From Limnephilus marmoratus (taxonomy: Eukaryota; Arthropoda; Insecta; Trichoptera; Limnephilidae), in NCBI GenBank assembly GCA_917880885.1, contig OU862933.1:10401452-10465451 (forward strand): 64,000 bases of DNA, read 5' to 3'. The notes beneath the pieces are model-generated. The model was not told the origin of the DNA and searched no databases. It saw only the letters and a list, made by a program, of their open reading frames with translations. Made by a program: the position numbers and the translations under genes. Of the stretch, positions 32,216-43,000 are shown one piece after another (the first letter of the stretch is position 1; the number at the start of each line of letters is the position of its first letter).

Positions 32216-32480
32216 TCTTCTAGCTGGTTCCCGGCGGGCGTTGCAATGCCACATTCAAAGAAATAAATTGTTTCTCCCTGCATGTCCTTTCCCGTGCGTC
32301 CCTGCCCCCCTCCGGCATCCCCTTCCCCTCCCGCGTTCCTCTTCCACCTTCCCCGCCTACACTCTGCCGCTCCTCCGTCTGGCCAACCCCCCTCCCGCGT
32401 TCCTTATATTTAGTCCCAGAACATTCATTTTTCAAACAGCTCGCGTGCCATCTATTACAATTTTTTTTATTCAAATTTTA
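32216..32480 (+). repeat. Dispersed repeat J, copy 1 (pyrimidine-rich core)
   Basis: Begins tagctggttcccggcgggcg, continues ttgcaatgcca, a long C/T-rich stretch with cccctcccgcgttcctcttc, and tttcaaacagctcgcgtgcc. The same order occurs at 61288-61850 and the beginning again at 63849-64000. Long frames on either strand reflect base composition. Confidence 0.75.
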
Positions 32481-32559
32481 ATTTTTCATATATTACAAAT
32501 ATTCATTTTCGTATATTATAAGAACAATATATGTACTTAAAACCTAACATAGTACCTAA

Positions 32560-33835
32560 TTAAAATATTTATAATTTTAAAAATCCATAGACAATTTTTT
32601 CGTTACAAAAAAAAAAGCTGTCTGCTAAATTCACATTCATCAAACGCGCGATCTGTCAAACGACCGAAGTTAAAATAGTCGTCAAGTTTTCTGAAATTAT
32701 CCAATTTTCTTGATTTTTCTTTCCATAAGAACCTTGTTCATAGTAGGTATTAGAAAACTTTAAAAAAAGATTTATGAAATAGGTAAAGTCGTTCTGAAGT
32801 TATGGCATGACCTAGGGAAACAGGGATTCATTGACAGACATAATTATTTGATAAGGAATTGAAAACTTCTACATGTTTTTTTGTTCTATGTATGTATGTG
32901 TTCAGCTTCTAATAAGCATCATTTTCGAAATAGACTACTTACTGTAATTTGTACGACAAAGCATTGCCTACCGTCTTCAAACAGTACATACAAAAAATCT
33001 GCATAGTAACATAACCTCACAGTTTTAATCACCACCTATTGCAATCGATTACAGTAAATTTAATGTACCAACCCACTCGTAGCTTTTACACCTTTTCCAC
33101 TTTAATTATAAACACTGTCAAATGAAAACAATATTTCTTCGCAAGGTCCACAGATGTATGGGAGCTATATGTTTGCTTTGTTGTCAAAAATAAAACCGTT
33201 TTCTTATAAATTTTAAATCTACTAAGATACAAAGTCTCTTGTAAGAACAGATGTTCAACGCTTAAATCCACTGCATTTGCTAAATATTACTGTAAATTTG
33301 ATGTAAAAATACCTTTCCCATCGTTAAATAAAAGTAATATTTTGATGTAAGATCCACAGATTTGCAAGATGTTATAATGTTTGTTTATTTGTTTGCGCAC
33401 CACGACACTAGGATAAACACACACTGAAACACTGAAGCACTGAAGATAAGCTATGTTAGGCACTGAAGTATTAAAAGGAAGACTTCAGTGGAGCAGTGGT
33501 GACTGGTGGTCCCCTTACGAGTATCTTGGAGGCAATGGAAACGTGTGGGTCTCCATTCAAGTGTGGTGGAAAATTCACGTGGTAGGGGGTCGGCAACTAT
33601 TTCATTATAATTATTTTTTATTTATTCATCTTTATTGATTAGATTACATCGTTGATGTGCTATTCTTCTCTCACTAAGAACTCCCGTGTTGAGAGTACGC
33701 GCAGTTTACAACAAAAATATTTTAATTATCATAATATTACAATTGGAAATACTTACCTTTTTATAAATATGTTTAAATAAAATCGTTGATGTTTTATCTA
33801 TCCTGGCTGATGATCCAAGACTTGGTGTCTAATCT
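32560..33835. other. Intergenic, nothing recognised
   Basis: No gene recognised. Simple sequence cactgaaacactgaagcact near 33420-33475. Confidence 0.4.
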
Positions 33836-34003
33836 ATATTTCAAACTAGTTGATGTCCCCGGCGATGCCTGGGCTTTACAGATAGTTTTAAAAAATCAAT
33901 CAAATATAGTCAAAGAACCCTTGAAAATATTATACCATTAATATTTAACAAATTGCCATACGAATTTAAAGCAAACTTGCTTTACAACAAAATTCTTCAG
34001 GTT

Positions 34004-34160
34004 TATAAAAAATGGTCTGATTTTTCGGATTGAAATTTTCAAAAAATCGTCAGGGTTTCAAAAATACGATTAAAAAAAAACATAATGTCTTAGAGTATTT
34101 GCCTAAACCGGAATTTATTTTTTAAAAAATGTGACGCTAGTGGCATATTAGTTCCTGAGC
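34004..34160 (+). repeat. Dispersed repeat L, copy 2
   Basis: Same blocks as 7665-7806. It is preceded at 33847 by ctagttgatgtccccggcga, resembling the start motif of repeat J, so L may be the downstream part of a J-like element. Confidence 0.55.
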
Positions 34161-34237
34161 TTTAAAGATCAGATCAATGGTGGCATTGCAACAAGTGCCA
34201 AGGATTGTCATTATTCCTTTTTTAATTTTTAGAAAGA

Positions 34238-34412
34238 CAAACATTCCCGGGTTACGAATAACCCAACAATGTTCGAAAATCTCCCACTACCAGGACACTA
34301 AGCGGAAAGCGTAGCTTGTGTCGTGAAGGAGGACTTAGCCAGCCGAGGAATCGAACACGCGACGCCCGGGTGGGACCCAAACGCGATGCCCACTCAGCCA
34401 CTGACTGGTCAA
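34238..34412 (-). mobile_element. SINE family C copy (C2)
   Basis: Minus-strand copy: cgggttacgaataaccc hairpin at the left, ggaggacttagccagccgag, box B complement gaggaatcgaacacgcgacg, and head cactcagccactgactggtc at the right. Confidence 0.8.
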
Positions 34413-34439
34413 ATACAAAACACGCTCCAATAGTTAGGT

Positions 34440-34860
34440 GTTGTTATGCAGGTGGGATTAACCTTCACTTTGAAGGGATGGCGCGTAGACAATAGGAACT
34501 GGTTCCAAAATAGCCCGTTCCTCGGATCCACTGTCATCCAGTGTAGCTAGACACCGGGACAAAGTAACAGAGATAGGCAATGACTCATATGTAATATATA
34601 GCCGCTTGATACAACTATGTATTACCGTCAGTCTTTCCATATCCGGAGAGATACTACATTTTCACAATTTTGTAGCAGTTATATCTAGGGGGACACGTTC
34701 CCATCCGACCTGCTGACGGAAGTGGCGACGTAATTTATTTGAAATTACACGTACACAGATGATATTTGTGGAGCGGCTTGTATGGCGTGGTGTCAGACAT
34801 GCCCTCGAAGCCGGGTTCTGAAATTCAACCACGTAGACGCAAAGTCTATTAATACTATTT
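34440..34860 (-). repeat. Dispersed repeat E, copy 2
   Basis: Reverse complement shares blocks with 8331-8700 (gtggttgaatttcagaaccc, caccacgccatac, gtggatccgaggaac, ttttggaaccagttc). It does not carry the 124-bp tandem unit of copy 1. Confidence 0.65.
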
Positions 34861-34869
34861 GATGATGAT

Positions 34870-35584
34870 TGATGATTCGATAATAATGGACAGATAATGG
34901 GTACCTACCAAGAAAGAAACTAATACATTATAATGTAAACATACAGGATGACCATGTGTTGAAATTTGATTTGAAAAAAGAAAGAACTAAGTTGAAAGGA
35001 AAAAAATATATGTACGAGTATCTAACATATCATCATATTAATTTAGGAAGGATAAAGATGCTTATAAAGCTTTAGTTGTTCAAAAATAAGTGGACGCTTC
35101 CGAGCTTCTAGAATTAACTGAAAAACGTTGTTTGTCTTATGATTTATTGCATTATTTGTTATTTTTTTCCCATGGTTATTATTCATTCATTACATACGAG
35201 TGTAAATCATTTAATAATAATAAATAATAATAATAAAACGTTTATTTGTTATAGAGAATACATCAGTACAAAGAAGCTTTGACTGTCCAACTAGGAAGGT
35301 CTCCCGTTCTAGGACAGTCAAATGACAAACATTTTGATAGGCGTAAATTTAATTTAGAAATGACCAATTTGGGACACAAATCAACAAATCATCGCCAAAA
35401 AACTTTATCTTATTTACTAAAGTTCAGGCAAAAATATTTAATTATTTATAATGTATGCATAATTTAATTATTTACTAATTTAGTTATTATTAATTATTTA
35501 TAATTATGCACAAGTGTCCTTTACGTACATGTTTTTTTTCAATATAGAAAAAAGAAAGACATGTAAAATTATAAGTTTACTTGT
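34870..35584. other. Intergenic, simple repeats
   Basis: AAT-type simple repeat at 35211-35236, followed by a 10-bp hairpin (tttgactgtcc ... ggacagtcaaa, 35277-35328). No gene recognised. Confidence 0.4.
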
Positions 35585-35720
35585 AAATAAACCAAAAGAA
35601 AAATAATACATATTACCAAAATAAAAATAATACATTCTACCAAAAGAAAAATAATACATAAGAAAAATAATACCTATTAATTATAAATAAACCAAAAGAA
35701 AAATAATACATATTAATACA
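35585..35720. repeat. Degenerate minisatellite (about 30-bp units)
   Basis: Repeats of accaaaagaaaaataataca with variable spacers tattaccaaaataa, ttctaccaaaa and similar. Confidence 0.75.
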
Positions 35721-36505
35721 AAGTTATTGAAAGCAGTGAAGAAGAAGCAAACAGAAAATACTTGTATATGGTGACCTTGTTAAAAAACGTACTGCTAAAT
35801 TGTTTAATTAGTACAGCTTTATACTTCAGTAGAGGCATACAAAAAATATCAGAATCGTTAGCATAAAAGGTTTTTAAAAATGTTTAAAGTGTTTTCCAAT
35901 CGTACTAAAAAACTTAATCAGCCATTACAATAAACTAAATCCGAAAGAAGCCTCGTAAGCAAAACATCTTACACAAATGCAGACTCTCAATTAATTTTAC
36001 AAAAGATTCTCAATTAATTTGTTTAAAAGTAATTTTATGTAAGTTGTCAACCATTTTCGCCAATTTATCGACGCTTTAGTACAGTGAATCAACTTCATAA
36101 TTTTTTGTACTTATTGATTTGAATTTTTAAAATATCTTTATATACCCTGTTAGTTCTGAAACATTACAAACCAGAAATTCGAGATCTATTTTCAAAGTAC
36201 AACGATTGTTTGCCAACTTGATATAGAACATATTTCGACTCCAACACGAAGAGCATCAATTGAACAAATCTTTTGACTCAACTGAACCTAAGTGCCTACT
36301 TCGGAAGGAAAATGTGTCGCACCTCTGAAGACATGTTTCTGCACACCACCACTCAAAGTCACCTGCAACTTTCTCTTCCTTCAAATCCAATCAAATGTCA
36401 TGAAGTTTGTCCCAACCAGATACACCAATACTAAGGTAACTTATACCAATACTAATAATAAGCCAACTACCTATTATAGTCATATTGGCGGCGGGTAACG
36501 ACCTC
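35721..36505. other. Intergenic, nothing recognised
   Basis: AT-rich, less so after 36200; no gene recognised with confidence. Confidence 0.35.
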
Positions 36506-36742
36506 ATGCGTGTTTACATCCAACGGAAAACTATAAACCATACCAAAATATTCAAACACCTAGGGAATTCGCCGACATGCGTCAGTGAGAAATCGTTGCA
36601 CAATGTCAACCAGACCGCCGCAAATGACTGTGAGTTGGACGCACTGAATGGCCACTGCATTCACCGCAATGAATGTTTGTTATCTATTTGGGCATCTGAT
36701 AATTTCCACACTAAATACATCGCTCAGGGAAAAGGAAGGCAG
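36506..36742 (+). CDS. Candidate exon with clip-like cysteine pattern
   Basis: From ATG at 36506 a frame of 79 codons runs to CAG at 36742, directly before GTATTT, a possible 5' splice site (phase 0). The peptide holds NDCELDALNGHCIHRNECLL. The spacing C-x8-C-x5-C with GxC resembles the first half of clip domains of arthropod serine proteases and other secreted defence proteins. There is no signal peptide here and the remaining clip cysteines would have to lie in the next exon, which I could not find. The base composition is less AT-rich than the surroundings. It could equally be chance. Confidence 0.25.
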
Positions 36743-36984
36743 GTATTTTGTTAGGAGCATTTCAAAATGCTGATCAGGACATATTTTTGAATGATGAATT
36801 AGTTTTAAAAAATGCTTTTAAGCCTTCTTATAGTAACATTTTGACATGGATATTTTGCAGTCAGTGTAAGAAATAATTAAGGTTTTGAAACAAATATAGA
36901 TAGATAAATGCGAAAAAATTTAACATTTCGATTAATAGCATGTTTTTTCTTTTTGAAATTTGACTAAAAAATTGTGTGAAAGAC

Positions 36985-37100
36985 CGTCATTCAAAATCGA
37001 AAAGTTGCGTTGCTTGAAATGTCTTTTTGTTTGTGTTTGGTGACCAGATTCCAAAAGCCAGGTATTTTTAAGCTTTCTTCTCCAAATTTTATCTACCCTT
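36985..37100 (+). mobile_element. Old SINE family A fragment
   Basis: Diverged A body: accgtcattcaaaatcgaaa, gttgcttgaaatg, gtgtttggtgaccagattcc, gccaggtatttttaag. Confidence 0.6.
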
Positions 37101-37126
37101 CAACTCATGAAGCCCCACCGCATACC

Positions 37127-38085
37127 CAAAGGCCCGGCGCAAATTACGGCTAGTCCACGCACAGCACACGCGTGGTTATTTTGTAGAACATGGTTTCTGT
37201 CGGAGCGGCGCATATTAAACACATTTCCACGGCCAGTCCAGTCCCAAGCTTCGTCGCGCGTGGGCGTGTTGTGCTTTGGACACAGTTTCGTGGATTGTGG
37301 GTCCCTAGTTTTGTTTGTGTGAACTAGTTTTGTTACTAGAACATGGAAAAATGAATTGAAATGGTTAGAGACTTTCCTATGTTAGGTATATGATACGACT
37401 CATGATTACATTAGAACCAAACTGAAGGATGATTTGTTCGAGAAGATAGCCAAAGAATTAAATTACATTATATATAGTATAATGTATAAATTGATAGCAG
37501 TATATAATATAATATAGTAAATTATACTGATATCCCACTTTCTATATATTTTTATTTGGTAGGCGGGAATGGCTACCGCCGCCCCGGGAACCTTTATTGG
37601 ATAACCAACACCTCTGCCATAGGTCACCCCAAGTTGTTCGCTACGTTTGGTGATTTTAAAGGGGTACCCGGGTTCACAGAGTGAGGTTTGTCTAGGTCTT
37701 GGAGGCGGATGACAGGGACACAGTGAACCCCAGATTCCTACCCACCCCTTAAACCCTTTTCATTCCCAGAACTCTCCTCTTTTTCCTTTCCCTAAAAACC
37801 CCTCTACACAGCATCCCCAAAGATGACTGAGGGAAATTATTTTCCCCAAGGCCTCCTAGGTGCAACATGATAAATCTTTCTTCATCCTCAGATTCAGATT
37901 CTAAATCGACAAGAAGTTGCTGCCTTGCTGTCATCTTGCATACTGCGAGAAGTGTGGGTGGGTATGGCGTGGGTGTGGGCTGTGTTCAATATGCGCTACT
38001 ATTATAAAAACGTGTACGTAGGCTGGGTTTCGGTCACGCGGTGCTGTGCGTGGACATGCGTGGACTGGGCTCAATTTGCGCCAGG
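37127..38085. repeat. Inverted-repeat pair enclosing a B element
   Basis: ggcgcaaattacggctagtc then cacgcacagcacacgcgtgg (about 37137-37176) is an inverted match to 38035-38085 (cacgcggtgctgtgcgtgga, tgggctcaatttgcgcc). They may be the ends of one DNA element of about 950 bp into which B5 inserted, or two separate copies. No protein remnant found between them. Confidence 0.45.
37556..37870 (+). mobile_element. Family B copy, internally deleted (B5)
   Basis: Start (ggtaggcgggaatggctacc, gccccgggaacctttattgg) and end (gggaaattattttccccaag, gcctcctagg) are present. The middle from the atggcaggccgga region is missing. Confidence 0.75.
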
Positions 38086-38135
38086 GCTAACTGGGGATGC
38101 CACAGTCCCACTGGCTCCGAATAAGAAGGCCAATA
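38086..38135 (+). mobile_element. Small SINE family A fragment
   Basis: ctaactggggatgccacagt and cccactggctccg match the A tail region (aattggggatgccatagtct). Only about 45 bp. Confidence 0.5.
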
Positions 38136-38161
38136 TAAAGTTATTTTTCCATATCCAATTA

Positions 38162-38440
38162 TTTTTCCATAATGTAACTTTATATACGCAATATGGACAT
38201 GTTGAAATGAAATGATGATATTTCTCATTGTTCTTTTTGTTATTTTTTGTTGTGATACACAAAATAATTGTATGTTATTTTTAAGTTTCAGTTTTTAAGT
38301 TTTTCATTTTTTCCATAATGTAACTTTATATACGCAATATGGACATGTTGAAATGAAATGATGATATTTCTCATTGTTCTTTTTTGTTTGTGATACACAA
38401 AATAATTGTATGTTATTTTTAAGTTTAAAACTACTATTAT
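38162..38440. repeat. Tandem duplication of about 145 bp
   Basis: ttttccataatgtaacttta at 38163 and again at about 38309; both are followed by tacgcaatatggacatgttg and gtgatacacaaaataattgt. Near-identical, so recent. Confidence 0.9.
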
Positions 38441-38611
38441 GTAATGATATTATTTTTCTTACTTTTGTACTCTATTATATGTTTATGTATAAAAGGCAGT
38501 ATAGCCGTTTATGTATTTAAAATATTTTTTTTTTTAAAAAAGTATCTCTGAAGTCCTCTCCAGATATCATTATTAGTACTGGGGCCAGTATCTCCACTAA
38601 GTTATGCGCTT

Positions 38612-39003
38612 ATTAAAATTAGGTGACTTTAGCAAGGGTTCCCGGGATCATGGGGTGAGATTTGTCAAAGTTTTAGCCGCCGATGTATGAACCTGCCCAC
38701 CTACTGCGTGGCGGGCCGTGGCATGTCCGGATCGAGAGAGATTATTGAGGAAGTCTTTAGACCTCTCCAGCCAGAATCCCTCGACCCATCGCCTTGCACC
38801 ATAGTTGAAGGGATGAATTCATACGTCCGTCATTCCTGTACACACTGACCCCCAGATGCCTATACACCCCTCATACCTATTTCCTTCCCAGACTTTCAAC
38901 TTCTTCTTTTCCTTAAAAAAACCAACCACACAGCATCTCCTAAGACGAAATAGGCCCAGAGGGAAATTATTTTCCTCAGGGCTCCAGTGTGGAGTTAACT
39001 TAA
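38612..39003 (+). mobile_element. Family B copy, 5' truncated (B6)
   Basis: Starts within the element (ggtgactttagcaagggttc), continues through gggccgtggcatgtccgg to the hairpin end and ccagtgtggagttaactt plus A-run. Confidence 0.75.
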
Positions 39004-39505
39004 AAAAAACTTTAAAGTTTCTTGAGACCACAGTGGCTATTTATTGTTGTTTCGTACTTTAGGAGGACTCGCACTACTAAACTCACTCACTTACTCACAA
39101 CTGGGAAGCTATGTAAGTAATTAATTATATATAAGTAAAAACCATTTTAGTGAGATTAGTTTACTTTCTCCTAAACATAAATTTTCTCGAATGTAAGTCC
39201 AATAAATTAAAATATTTTAAAGCTCGGTTATTGGAATAAATGTCAGATTTGATTCGGTTTGTGAATTAGAGAGGAGAGAGTATGTAATAAATACGAGTAA
39301 AGGCGATCAATAACAATTACTATCTTGACAGATAGAAAACGTACAGCCACAGAGCGGTAAACAGTACAGATATTATCCGATTCAAGGTAGGTTTAGAAAT
39401 TTATCAAATTCATCGCGTAGATACTACAAGATATTAATGTGCACTTAAACAAAAAAAAATCTAAAATTGAAAGATAACCCTTTTTTGTTACCATAAAATA
39501 TATTC
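39004..39505. other. Intergenic, nothing recognised
   Basis: No gene or repeat recognised. Confidence 0.4.
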
Positions 39506-39725
39506 AGAATCTTAACGACGTAAGTAAAGAAGCCGTGTATACAAATTACGACTCGCGACCCGTGTATTAGTTGGACCTACTGTCGAATTTGCCCTATCAA
39601 AGAAAATAACAAGAAGACAATAATGTGAGAATCTTAACGGCGTGAGTGAAGAAAACGTGTAAACAAATATACGCCCGTGGCACGGTGTATTGGCAGAACG
39701 TACGGTCGAATTAACCCTAGCAGGC
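39506..39725. repeat. Diverged tandem duplication, 122-bp spacing
   Basis: agaatcttaacgacgtaagt at 39506 and agaatcttaacggcgtgagt at 39628; both are followed by aaagaa or gaagaa, a cgtgta stretch and tgtcgaatt or ggtcgaatta. Confidence 0.7.
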
Positions 39726-40271
39726 CTGGAGATTCGACCTTTCCGCCGCGTTCATTTTAGTTAACTCTGAAGAACTGTTATAAATATTTAAAATGTGTCT
39801 CGCTACCATGGCAACCTATCAAAAATGCATCTGAAATGCGACTGTCAACTGACCAGCACTGCTGATCGCCGCGGACCTGTTGCTATAATAATAGTAGGCG
39901 CGTTCCACTGTACAGTACACACCAAACTTTAATGCCGACCTGACGTTGATACAGAAATCGTCACAATAGGCGAAATTAATGTCAGGCATGTCTCCCCGCC
40001 CACGCTATTCTCTGTCGCATTAATTTTTTTTACGCATCTTTCTCCTTCGCTTACGTTAATTGTAAAGTCAGTAACTGCGCGAGAATGGATCGCATCAAGT
40101 TCAGGCCGGCATTCAAGTGGCGTATACTATACAGGAAATGCGCGTTTTCCATATATCCTACGGACAAAACATCCCCCAACAAAATATCTACTAAAACCTA
40201 ACCTAACCTAACTTTACATTAAACCGCATTGTTTTGTCAAATTTTACTATTTTTGATCAATATTTTTTAAT
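39726..40271. other. Intergenic, contains short CCTAA run
   Basis: aacctaacctaacctaac at 40195-40212 is TTAGG-type on the other strand. No gene recognised. Confidence 0.45.
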
Positions 40272-40956
40272 GTTTACAGGATGTCTGAATTATTTTTGTC
40301 CCATTTTAATATTTTTCAATAATAATTTATGGTCTTTACAGGATGTCTGTATTATTTTGTCCCATTTTAATATGTTTCAATAATAATTTATTGTCTTTAC
40401 AGGATGTCTGTATTATTTTGTCCCATTTTAATATTTTTCAATAATAATTTATTGTCTTTACAGGATGTCTGTATTATTTTGTCCCATTTTAATATTTTTC
40501 AATAATAATTTATTGTCTTTACAGGATGTCTGTATTATTTTGTCCCATTTTAATATTTTTCAATAATAATTTATTGTCTTTACAGGATGTCTGTATTATT
40601 TTGTCCCATTTTAATATTTTTCAATAATAATTTATTGTCTTTATAGGATGTCTGTATTATTTTGTCCCATTTTAATATTTTTCAATAATAATTTATTGTC
40701 TTTACAGGATGTCTGTATTATTTTGTCCCATTTTAATATTTTTCAATAATAATTTATTGTCTTTATAGGATGTCTGTATTATTTTGTCCCATTTTAATAT
40801 TTTTCAATAATAATTTATTGTCTTTACAGGATGTCTGTATTATTTTGTCCCATTTTAATATTTTTCAACAATAATTTATTGTCTTTACAGGATGTCTGTA
40901 TTATTTTATCCCATTTTAATATTTTACAACAATAATTTATTGTCTTTACAGGATGT
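40272..40956. repeat. 61-bp minisatellite, 12 copies
   Basis: The core ggatgtctgtattattttgt recurs at about 40279, 40341, 40402, 40463, 40524, 40585, 40646, 40707, 40768, 40829, 40890 and 40951, mostly 61 bp apart. Central units are nearly identical; the outer ones are more diverged. Each contains ttattgtctttacag/g, which looks like a 3' splice site. It ends directly at a B element. Confidence 0.95.
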
Positions 40957-41420
40957 CAATTTGGGAGGCGGGTATGGGTACCGTCGCCCCAATATATGGC
41001 GGGTATGGATACCGGGAACCAATATTGGATAACCAACTCCTCTGCCATAGGTCACCCCAAGTGGTTCGCTACGTTTGGTGACTTAGCAGGAGTGCCCGGG
41101 TTCGTGGGGTGAGGTATGACCAGGTCTTGGCTGCGGATGCGTCTGCCCACCAGCTGCATGGCAGGCCGGTTTGGAAGGGAATGGTTGAGGGAGTCCCTTT
41201 GGCTTCTCCAGCTGTACTCTCTCGGAACCTAGTCTTACACCGCAGTGGGAGGGATGGATTCATACGTCCGTCACTCTTGGACACACTGACCCCCAGATTC
41301 CTACCCACCACTGATACCCTTTTCCTTCTCAGAACACCCTCTCCTTCCTTTCCTAAAAAGACCCTCCGCAAAGATGACATAGGCCCTGCGGGGAATTATT
41401 TTCCCCAGGGCCTCCTGTAT
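40957..41420 (+). mobile_element. Family B copy, full length with internal duplication (B7)
   Basis: Starts aatttgggaggcgggtatgg; the first 30 bases are partly duplicated (ggcgggtatggataccggg at 40998). Contains cagctgcatggcaggccggt and ends ccccagggcctcctgtatat, with a TA repeat instead of poly-A. Confidence 0.8.
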
Positions 41421-41434
41421 ATATATATACATTT

Positions 41435-41748
41435 TGTCGGGGAAATTGTGTCGGGGATATTTTGTCGCGGGTTGAAAAATCGCGGAACCTCCTGTACTCG
41501 GCTACGAATGGTTGCCGTTGACCGCTGACCGCTGACCGCCAGTGTCTGTCAGAGTCGAGCAGAGCGGACAGAGCGGCAGAGATCGTGATCAGCGCACTCT
41601 GCTGACTGCTCGAGTGGCCTGGTTCAGTGCTCGAGTGCCGGGTCACCAGAATAAACCGCTATTTCGACACGGCAAAGCATTTTCGGCTTGCGCATTGCGA
41701 CCGTAATGACTCGCTACTGGTGGTACTGATATCTGTGGTGGCTCGACA
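41435..41748. mobile_element. Possible solo LTR
   Basis: A GC-rich 314-bp block starting tgtcggggaaattgtgtcgg and ending gtggctcgaca, so the ends are TGTCG...CGACA as in many retroviral-type LTRs. An AATAAA is at 41650-41655. Three tandem gaccgct motifs lie at about 41520. No target duplication was evident and no second copy is in the window, so this is tentative. Confidence 0.3.
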
Positions 41749-41995
41749 AAAACACACACTGCGAATAGCGGGATTTTTGGGCAGGTGACGGGACATTTAT
41801 GAGCTTGGTTTTTTATGTTCGAATATGACTCGATTTTTTTGGAATTTCATCATCGCGTTAGGTACGGTTAAATGACTTGAATTTTACTGAGTGAATAAAT
41901 AATTAATGATTCCCATACTCGATGACCCCCCAACTCCCTTTGACCTCACAACCTTCACAACATTCTAAAATATGGATTATGTATTTATATATGGC

Positions 41996-42178
41996 TGGTC
42001 GGTGGTTGAGTGGGCATAGCGCTTGGGTCTCCCCCGAGCGTCGCGTATTCGATTCCTCGGCTGGGTAAGTCCTCCATCACAACACAAGCAACATTTTCGG
42101 CTTTCTGTGATGGTAGTAGGAGATTTTAAAACATTGTTGGGTTTTTCGTAACCCGGGAATGTTTGTCTTTAGTTATAT
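41996..42178 (+). mobile_element. SINE family C copy (C3)
   Basis: tRNA-like head (ggtggttgagtgggcat, then box B gtattcgattcctcggc), body and the 3' hairpin gggtttttcgtaaccc. It ends aatgtttgtctttag. Confidence 0.8.
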
Positions 42179-42304
42179 ATAGACCTTGAAAATTCTTTTT
42201 TTTATATAGACCTTGAAAATATTTATATTTCAAGGTCTCCGTGTAACGGTTATACACCAAAATATTTCACAGATGATTATAAATTTATGTAGAACACAAA
42301 GATA

Positions 42305-42515
42305 CGAGGTATGTTCAGAAAGTAAGTGTACTAGTGATTTTTTTTTTGTAAAAGTGTATTAGAAAAACAATAGAGAATATTGTTGATACCCTCGTTGACT
42401 ATTTTTCCAAATCATCGCCAACCCGTTGAATGCATGTGGTGAGCCGTGGCACAAGTTTCTTTATGCCCTCCTCGAAGAATTATTCCGCCAGCTCCTTCAC
42501 CCACTAAGTACCTAT
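42305..42515 (-). pseudogene. Mariner 3' end fragment
   Basis: Terminus gaggtatgttcagaaagtaa. The minus strand reads VKELAE, then FFEEGIKKLVPRLTTCIQRV and GDDLEK, the usual C-terminus of mariner transposases (FF..GI.KL..R...C....GDY.EK). A stop codon interrupts it near 42480. The rest of the transposon is missing. Confidence 0.75.
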
Positions 42516-42594
42516 ATTAAATGAGAAATTATAGAAAAAAACAAGTACCCAGTAGCAACAACAAATGGTAGTAAATGACACGTGTTTTTTTTAA

Positions 42595-43000
42595 CATTAA
42601 CTCTATGCAGGAGGACGTAAGGAAAATAATTTCTCTCAAGGCCTATGTCATCTTTGGGATACTGTGGGGAAGGTCTTTTCAGAAAAGGAAGGAGAGCAAG
42701 TTCTGGGAAGGAAAAATGTATAACGGATGAGAAGAAATCAAGGAATCTGTAGGGTCAGTGTGACTAGAAGCAATGGACGTATGAAACCAACCCTCCAACA
42801 GCGGTGCAAAGCTGTGTTCTGAGAGAGTTCTGCTGGAAAGATCAAAAGGCCTCCCTCAACCAGGCTTTTCCGATCCGGAGCTCACCCTACGAAAGGGTAC
42901 CCCTGCTAAGACACCAAACGAAGCGAACCACATGGGGTGATCTGTGAAAGAAGTGTTGGTTATCCAATAAATAGTTCCCGGGGCGGCGAAACTCATACCT
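42595..43000 (-). mobile_element. Family B copy (B8)
   Basis: Minus-strand copy with T-run, gcaggaggac, hairpin region, gaaccacatggggtgatctg and ttcccggggcggcgaaactc. Part of the middle is deleted after ctcaaccaggcttttccgat. Confidence 0.75.

Noticed and set aside
32220..32474. Glu/Arg/Gly-rich minus-strand frame
   Set aside because: It is the complement of the C/T-rich core of repeat J; low-complexity composition alone keeps it open.
41069..41528. Overlapping frames of 103 and 139 codons on both strands
   Set aside because: Both lie in a family B element; similar frames occur in the other B copies at different phases, with frameshifts between copies.
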